From an uncultured Oscillospiraceae bacterium (GTDB lineage Bacteria > Bacillota > Clostridia > Oscillospirales > Oscillospiraceae), in contig CALWXI010000029.1 of NCBI GenBank assembly GCA_944385455.1, positions 1-8,421 of the forward strand: 8,421 bases of DNA, given 5' to 3'. This document shows, piece by piece, positions 5,737 to 8,421 of this stretch. A program made the translations under genes and the position numbers. Below the pieces are notes generated by a model. The model made no database searches and was not told where the DNA came from. It worked only from the letters and a program-made list of their open reading frames with translations. Positions within the stretch are counted from its first letter, which is position 1. Each line of letters opens with the position of its first letter.

Positions 5737-6579
5737 ATGGACATGCACGAGGAGCTGGAGCGGATCAACCGCTTCGCCAGGACGGAGCTCACGGCGGAGC
5801 AGGTGTACGTCTTCAGCGTGCGGCTTTGCGACAACGAGGTGGACCGGGATTTCGAGCGCTTCGACAGCGCGGCCCTGGAGAAGCTGGGGGAGCTGTTCGT
5901 GGGCCGCAGCGGCCTCTTCGACCACCAGTGGTCCGCCCGGGGACAGACCGCCCGGATCTACCGGACCCAGGTGGTGGAGGAGCCGGGAAGGGTCACCGCC
6001 GCCGGGGACGCCTACCGCTGGCTCAAGGCCTGGGCCTATCTCCTGCGCACGGAGAAGAACGCCGACCTCATCGGCGAGATCGAGGGCGGCATCAAAAAGG
6101 AGGTCAGCGTGGGCTGCAGCATGGCCCGGCGGGTGTGCTCCGTGTGCGGCTGTGAGGACGGCGGCTGCGGCCACGTCCCCGGCAAAAGCTACGGCGGAGA
6201 GCTGTGCTTCATCGAGCTGAAGGACCCCGCCGACGCCTACGAGTGGTCCTTCGTGGCGGTGCCCGCCCAGCGCGGCGCCGGGGTGGTGAAGCGCTTCGGC
6301 CGGGAGAGCGATCAGCTTGCCGCCCTGCGGCGGAAGGCGGAGCTGGGGGAGCGGTATCTCGCGGAGCTGCGCCGGGAGGTGGTGCGCCTTGCCATGCTGG
6401 CCGACGACCATCTGGACGGGCGGCTTTTTGAAAAGGCCGCCGCCCGTCTGGAGGAGCCGGAGCTCCTGGAGCTGAAGGACGCCTACGAGGCCGCCGTGTC
6501 CCGGCGCTTCGGCGCGCGGCCCCAGCTCCGGCGCCGGGAGGAGGTCCCGGCGGAGGATGAGACCCCGTTTCTCGTCTGA
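5737..6579 (+). CDS. Prohead maturation protease with scaffold-like C-terminus
   Basis: A 280-residue protein placed where HK97-type phages keep the prohead protease, the serine protease that trims internal scaffold before capsid expansion. The herpesvirus-assemblin-like pattern is visible: H63 in LFDHQW after a domain start VYVFSVRL, then S124 in KKEVSVGC, then EWSFVAVPAQRGAGV (169-183), which resembles the end of the protease fold. H63 and S124 as catalytic pair is inference. An unusual cysteine cluster sits just after the serine: C134, C137, C139, C144, H146 and C157, a likely metal site. Residues 190-255 are charged and helical, perhaps a coiled-coil scaffold domain; this would make the protein a protease-scaffold fusion, fitting the absence of a separate scaffold gene. 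GGAAGGAG lies 8 bases before the start ATG, which immediately follows the portal stop; ATG 5743 is an alternative. Confidence 0.78.
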   Translation: MDMHEELERINRFARTELTAEQVYVFSVRLCDNEVDRDFERFDSAALEKLGELFVGRSGLFDHQWSARGQTARIYRTQVVEEPGRVTAAGDAYRWLKAWAYLLRTEKNADLIGEIEGGIKKEVSVGCSMARRVCSVCGCEDGGCGHVPGKSYGGELCFIELKDPADAYEWSFVAVPAQRGAGVVKRFGRESDQLAALRRKAELGERYLAELRREVVRLAMLADDHLDGRLFEKAAARLEEPELLELKDAYEAAVSRRFGARPQLRRREEVPAEDETPFLV

Positions 6580-6613
6580 GGGACGAGGAAAACAATAAGG
6601 AGGAGTGGAAGAG

Positions 6614-6976
6614 ATGTATTCTTTTGAGGGAATCGGCCAGTGGGCCGCCACCTTCGCCTGCGCGGAGGCGGAAGAGGAGGCGGCGAAGGTCACGGAGGGC
6701 GCCGTGGTGAAGATGGCGGCCAACGGCACCGTGGGCCTGTGCGCCGGCGGTGAGGCGTTCTGCGGCATGGTGCTCTCCGCGGGCCGGGACGGCGGGGCCT
6801 GCACCGTGGCCCTGGGCGGCATGGTCACCGCCGGATACACCGGCACCGCCCCCGCCCTGGGCTGGAGCGGCCTGAGCGCCGACGGCAGCGGCGGCGTGAA
6901 GGCCGACGCCGCCGGCCGGGCGCGTCTGGTGGTGGACGTGGACACCGACGGCCAGACCGTCACGTTCGTACTGTAA
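6614..6976 (+). CDS. Small capsid decoration-like protein
   Basis: A 120-residue protein immediately before the major capsid gene, where tailed phages often encode a head decoration or stabilisation protein. It has an acidic N-terminus (residues 15-28) followed by a beta-rich body full of Gly, Ala, Val and Thr: EGAVVKMAANGTVGLCAGG, then VALGGMVTAGY, then ARLVVDVDTDGQTVTFVL at the end. The 'V-K-x-x-x-N-G-T-V' and 'G-G-x-V-T' pattern resembles small beta-barrel decoration proteins (gpD or DUF2190 type). No enzyme motif is visible. ATG 6614 is used because AAGGAGG lies 10 bases upstream; a GTG at 6605 in the same frame is too close to that site. The role is inferred from position and fold impression. 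Confidence 0.65.
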   Translation: MYSFEGIGQWAATFACAEAEEEAAKVTEGAVVKMAANGTVGLCAGGEAFCGMVLSAGRDGGACTVALGGMVTAGYTGTAPALGWSGLSADGSGGVKADAAGRARLVVDVDTDGQTVTFVL

Positions 6977-6989
6977 GGAGGGACCATAC

Positions 6990-8021
6990 ATGGCTTATCG
7001 TTTCGAGGATATCCGACTGGAAAAGGGCATGTACGGCCGCAGCGGCCGCACCTTCGCCCAGACGCTGGAGGAGCTGGACCCCAGCGAGCACTACCGGGGC
7101 ACCCCCCTGGAGGGGCTGGACGCCTTCCAGCGCCAGCTCAAGCGCTTTGACATCAAGGTCAAGGGCCGGGGCAGCGACATGGTGGAGAAGTTCTTCCACA
7201 CCACCGACTCCGCCGTGCTGTTCCCGGAGTTCGTCTCCCGGGTGGTGCGCCAGGGCCTGGAGGAGCAGACCATCCTCTCCGACATCACCGCCACCGTCAC
7301 CCAGTTCGACGGGCTGGACTACCGGTCCATCGCCTCCGTCCCCACGGAGGAGGAGAAGGCCCTGCGCCGGGTGGAGGAGGGCGCCCAGATCCCCCAGACC
7401 GCCGTGCGCACCCAGGAGAACCTGGTGCGCCTGCACAAGCGGGGACGGATGCTGGTGGCCAGCTATGAGGCCATCCGCTTCCAGCGCCTGGATCTCTTCT
7501 CCGTGACGCTGCGCCAGATCGGCGCCTACATCGGCCACCAGCACCTCCAGGACGCGGTGACGGTGCTCACCGACGGCGACGGCAACGAAAACCCCGCCCC
7601 CGCCTTCACCGTGGGCACCAAGCCCATCTCCGGCACCAAGGGCACCCTCTCCTACGAGGCGCTGCTGGATTTCTGGAGCCAGTTCGATCCCTATACCATG
7701 AACACCATGCTGGTGAGTCCCGACGTGATGCTGGCCATGCTGAAGCTCACGGAGTTCCAGAATCCCCTGACGGGACTGAACTTCCAGGGCACCGGCAGCC
7801 TCACCACTCCCCTGGGGGCCAAGCTCCTGCGCACCTCCGCCGTCCCCGCCGGGACCCTCATCGGCCTGGACCGCAGCTACGCCCTGGAGCAGATCACCGG
7901 CAGCGAGATCACCGTGGAGTACGACAAGCTCATCGACCGCCAGCTGGAGCGGGCCGCCATCACCTCCGTCTCCGGCTTCGCCAAGCTCTTCCCCGAGGCG
8001 GCCAAGGTGCTGAAGGTATGA
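6990..8021 (+). CDS. Major capsid protein, HK97-fold type
   Basis: A 343-residue shell protein. The N-terminal arm (1-70) is charged and helical in part (QTLEELDPSEHY; LDAFQRQLKRF). The region around 110-150 (YRSIASVPTEEEKALRRVEEG, shown here only in outline; then IPQTAVRTQENL) fits an E-loop, and LVASYEAIRFQRLDLFSVTL (155-174) fits the long spine helix. The remainder resembles the P and A domains, ending in a compact beta segment TVEYDKLIDRQLERAAITSV. There is no separate 100-residue delta domain like that in HK97 gp5, so scaffolding is probably supplied elsewhere, possibly by the protease C-terminus. AAGGAGG overlaps the stop of the previous gene (6975-6981) with an 8-base gap to the ATG: an excellent site, as expected for the most abundant protein. 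It overlaps the next gene by ATGA. Confidence 0.88.
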   Translation: MAYRFEDIRLEKGMYGRSGRTFAQTLEELDPSEHYRGTPLEGLDAFQRQLKRFDIKVKGRGSDMVEKFFHTTDSAVLFPEFVSRVVRQGLEEQTILSDITATVTQFDGLDYRSIASVPTEEEKALRRVEEGAQIPQTAVRTQENLVRLHKRGRMLVASYEAIRFQRLDLFSVTLRQIGAYIGHQHLQDAVTVLTDGDGNENPAPAFTVGTKPISGTKGTLSYEALLDFWSQFDPYTMNTMLVSPDVMLAMLKLTEFQNPLTGLNFQGTGSLTTPLGAKLLRTSAVPAGTLIGLDRSYALEQITGSEITVEYDKLIDRQLERAAITSVSGFAKLFPEAAKVLKV

Positions 8022-8362
8022 CCGCCGGTGAGGAAGCCGCCCTGACGTTGGCCATGGAGATCACCGGGGCCGGAGAGACGGAGCGGCTGGTGCTGGAGCA
8101 GCTGTGCCTGGCCCGGGCCGCCTGGTGGCGCGGCCGCCTCCTGACCGGCGTCACGGAGAAGGACTGCGGCGCGGCCTTCCCCTGCGCCGTGGCCCTCACC
8201 GCCGCGGCGGACCTGGGCCGGTGCGGCGTTTCCGGCTTCACCGTGGGAGAGCTGTCCGTCCAGTGCGGCAAAGACGGCGCCGGGCAGCTGCGCGCCGCCG
8301 GGGAGCTGATGGCGCCCTACGCCGCCGTGGGGGACTTCAATTTCCGGAGGGTCCGGGGATGA
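8018..8362 (+). CDS. Head-tail connector protein (gp6/gp15-like)
   Basis: A 114-residue, mostly helical protein that follows the capsid gene, the normal place for the adaptor ring that binds the portal from below. Helices are predicted around 3-15, 20-43 (TERLVLEQLCLARAAWWRGR) and 53-66 (FPCAVALTAAADLG). The segment FTVGELSVQ (74-82) corresponds to the short beta element before the last helix in such adaptors. It contains four cysteines (C30, C50, C56, C69) plus C83, with no clear metal motif. Its ATG overlaps the capsid stop (ATGA); AAGGTG at 8003-8008 lies 9 bases upstream. It overlaps the next gene in the same way. Identification rests on size, secondary structure and order. Confidence 0.65.
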   Translation: MTAGEEAALTLAMEITGAGETERLVLEQLCLARAAWWRGRLLTGVTEKDCGAAFPCAVALTAAADLGRCGVSGFTVGELSVQCGKDGAGQLRAAGELMAPYAAVGDFNFRRVRG

Positions 8363-8421
8363 GGGCGGTCCTGCAGCGCCTGCTGGCGCGGTACGGCCAG
8401 ACGGTGACGCTGGAGCGGGAG
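8359..8421 (+). CDS. Start of a head-closure/tail-joining protein (cut by window edge)
   Basis: Only the first 21 codons are present, reading MRAVLQRLLARYGQTVTLER and on. The beginning 'L-x-R-Y-G-Q-x-V-T-L' is the type seen at the start of small head-closure or head-tail joining proteins that follow the adaptor gene in this kind of cluster. GGAGG (8346-8350) lies 8 bases before the ATG, and the ATG overlaps the preceding stop (ATGA), so translation is coupled. The reading frame is open to the edge. The function is inferred from position and this short start only. Confidence 0.6.
   Translation, partial: MRAVLQRLLARYGQTVTLERE

Larger units (their letters stand above)
2867..8421 (+). mobile_element. 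Prophage head/packaging module (left part, continues past window)
   Basis: Eight consecutive plus-strand genes follow the standard siphovirus-like head order: TerS, TerL, portal, protease, decoration-like, major capsid, connector, head-closure start. All are intact as far as visible, with normal motifs in the enzymes, short gaps and two ATGA overlaps, so this is not a decayed remnant in this part. Integration, regulation, tail, lysis and replication genes are not in the window. An ordinary prophage is the simplest reading; a domesticated particle (gene transfer agent or satellite) is possible because the base composition matches the flanking chromosome and the left side lacks integrase and repressor. 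Confidence 0.85.

Noticed and set aside
4593..6155. A 520-codon plus-strand frame overlapping portal and protease
   Set aside because: It is in another frame of two clear genes, with Gly/Arg/Pro-rich nonsense composition.
4273..6987. A very long open frame on the minus strand (about 900 codons) opposite the portal, protease and decoration genes
   Set aside because: It is a by-product of GC-rich coding DNA: few stop codons occur opposite strongly biased codons. Its translation is low-complexity, rich in Gly, Pro, His and Arg, and the plus strand holds well-supported phage genes with ribosome binding sites.
3330..8421. An encapsulin-type compartment in place of a phage head
   Set aside because: Terminase, portal, protease and connector genes accompany the capsid gene, which encapsulin loci lack.

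Overview
The window joins a short piece of bacterial chromosome (about 1-2770) to the first part of a tailed-phage late operon (about 2867 to the right edge, where it continues). The DNA is very GC-rich, nearly every gene has a strong AAGGAGG-type ribosome binding site, and the response regulator and terminase have the flavour of anaerobic gut Clostridia. A GC-rich Bacillota of the Oscillospiraceae type (Flavonifractor/Lawsonibacter-like) is the best guess. That is inference from protein style and composition, not from a marker gene.

Region 1-1790, minus strand: a two-component pair of the KdpD/KdpE family. The sensor kinase (705-1790) is transcribed first and overlaps the response regulator (1-708) by ATGA. 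The kinase is a short form: four membrane segments plus the kinase core, without the large cytoplasmic N-terminal KdpD/USP part of the classical protein. No potassium transport gene is inside the window; the regulator's stop codon lies exactly at the left edge.

Region 1791-2088: a divergent control region of about 300 bases. It holds an extended -10 promoter for the kinase operon on the minus strand, another for the next gene on the plus strand, a CGTTCA/TGAACG dyad between them, and a small hairpin in the plus-strand leader. No gene is seen here.

Region 2089-2770, plus strand: one small membrane protein with a bacterial PH-like domain, followed by a very strong intrinsic terminator (14-bp perfect stem plus seven T).

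Region 2771-8421, plus strand: an HK97-type head module in canonical order: small terminase, large terminase, portal, prohead protease, a small decoration-like protein, major capsid protein, head-tail connector, and the start of a probable head-closure protein cut by the window edge. The genes are tightly packed (1-34 base gaps or ATGA overlaps) and look intact. Together they would make DNA-filled heads: TerS/TerL cut and pump DNA through the portal, the protease matures the prohead, the decoration protein would stabilise the shell, and the connectors begin the tail joint.

No integrase, repressor, lysis or replication gene is visible, and I see no convincing promoter between the host terminator and the terminase. 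The left boundary of the prophage (or of a domesticated particle such as a gene transfer agent) therefore probably lies in 2668-2866. I did not find a clearly novel system. The most interesting points are this bare junction, a zinc-ligand-like cysteine cluster inside the prohead protease, and the shortened KdpD.
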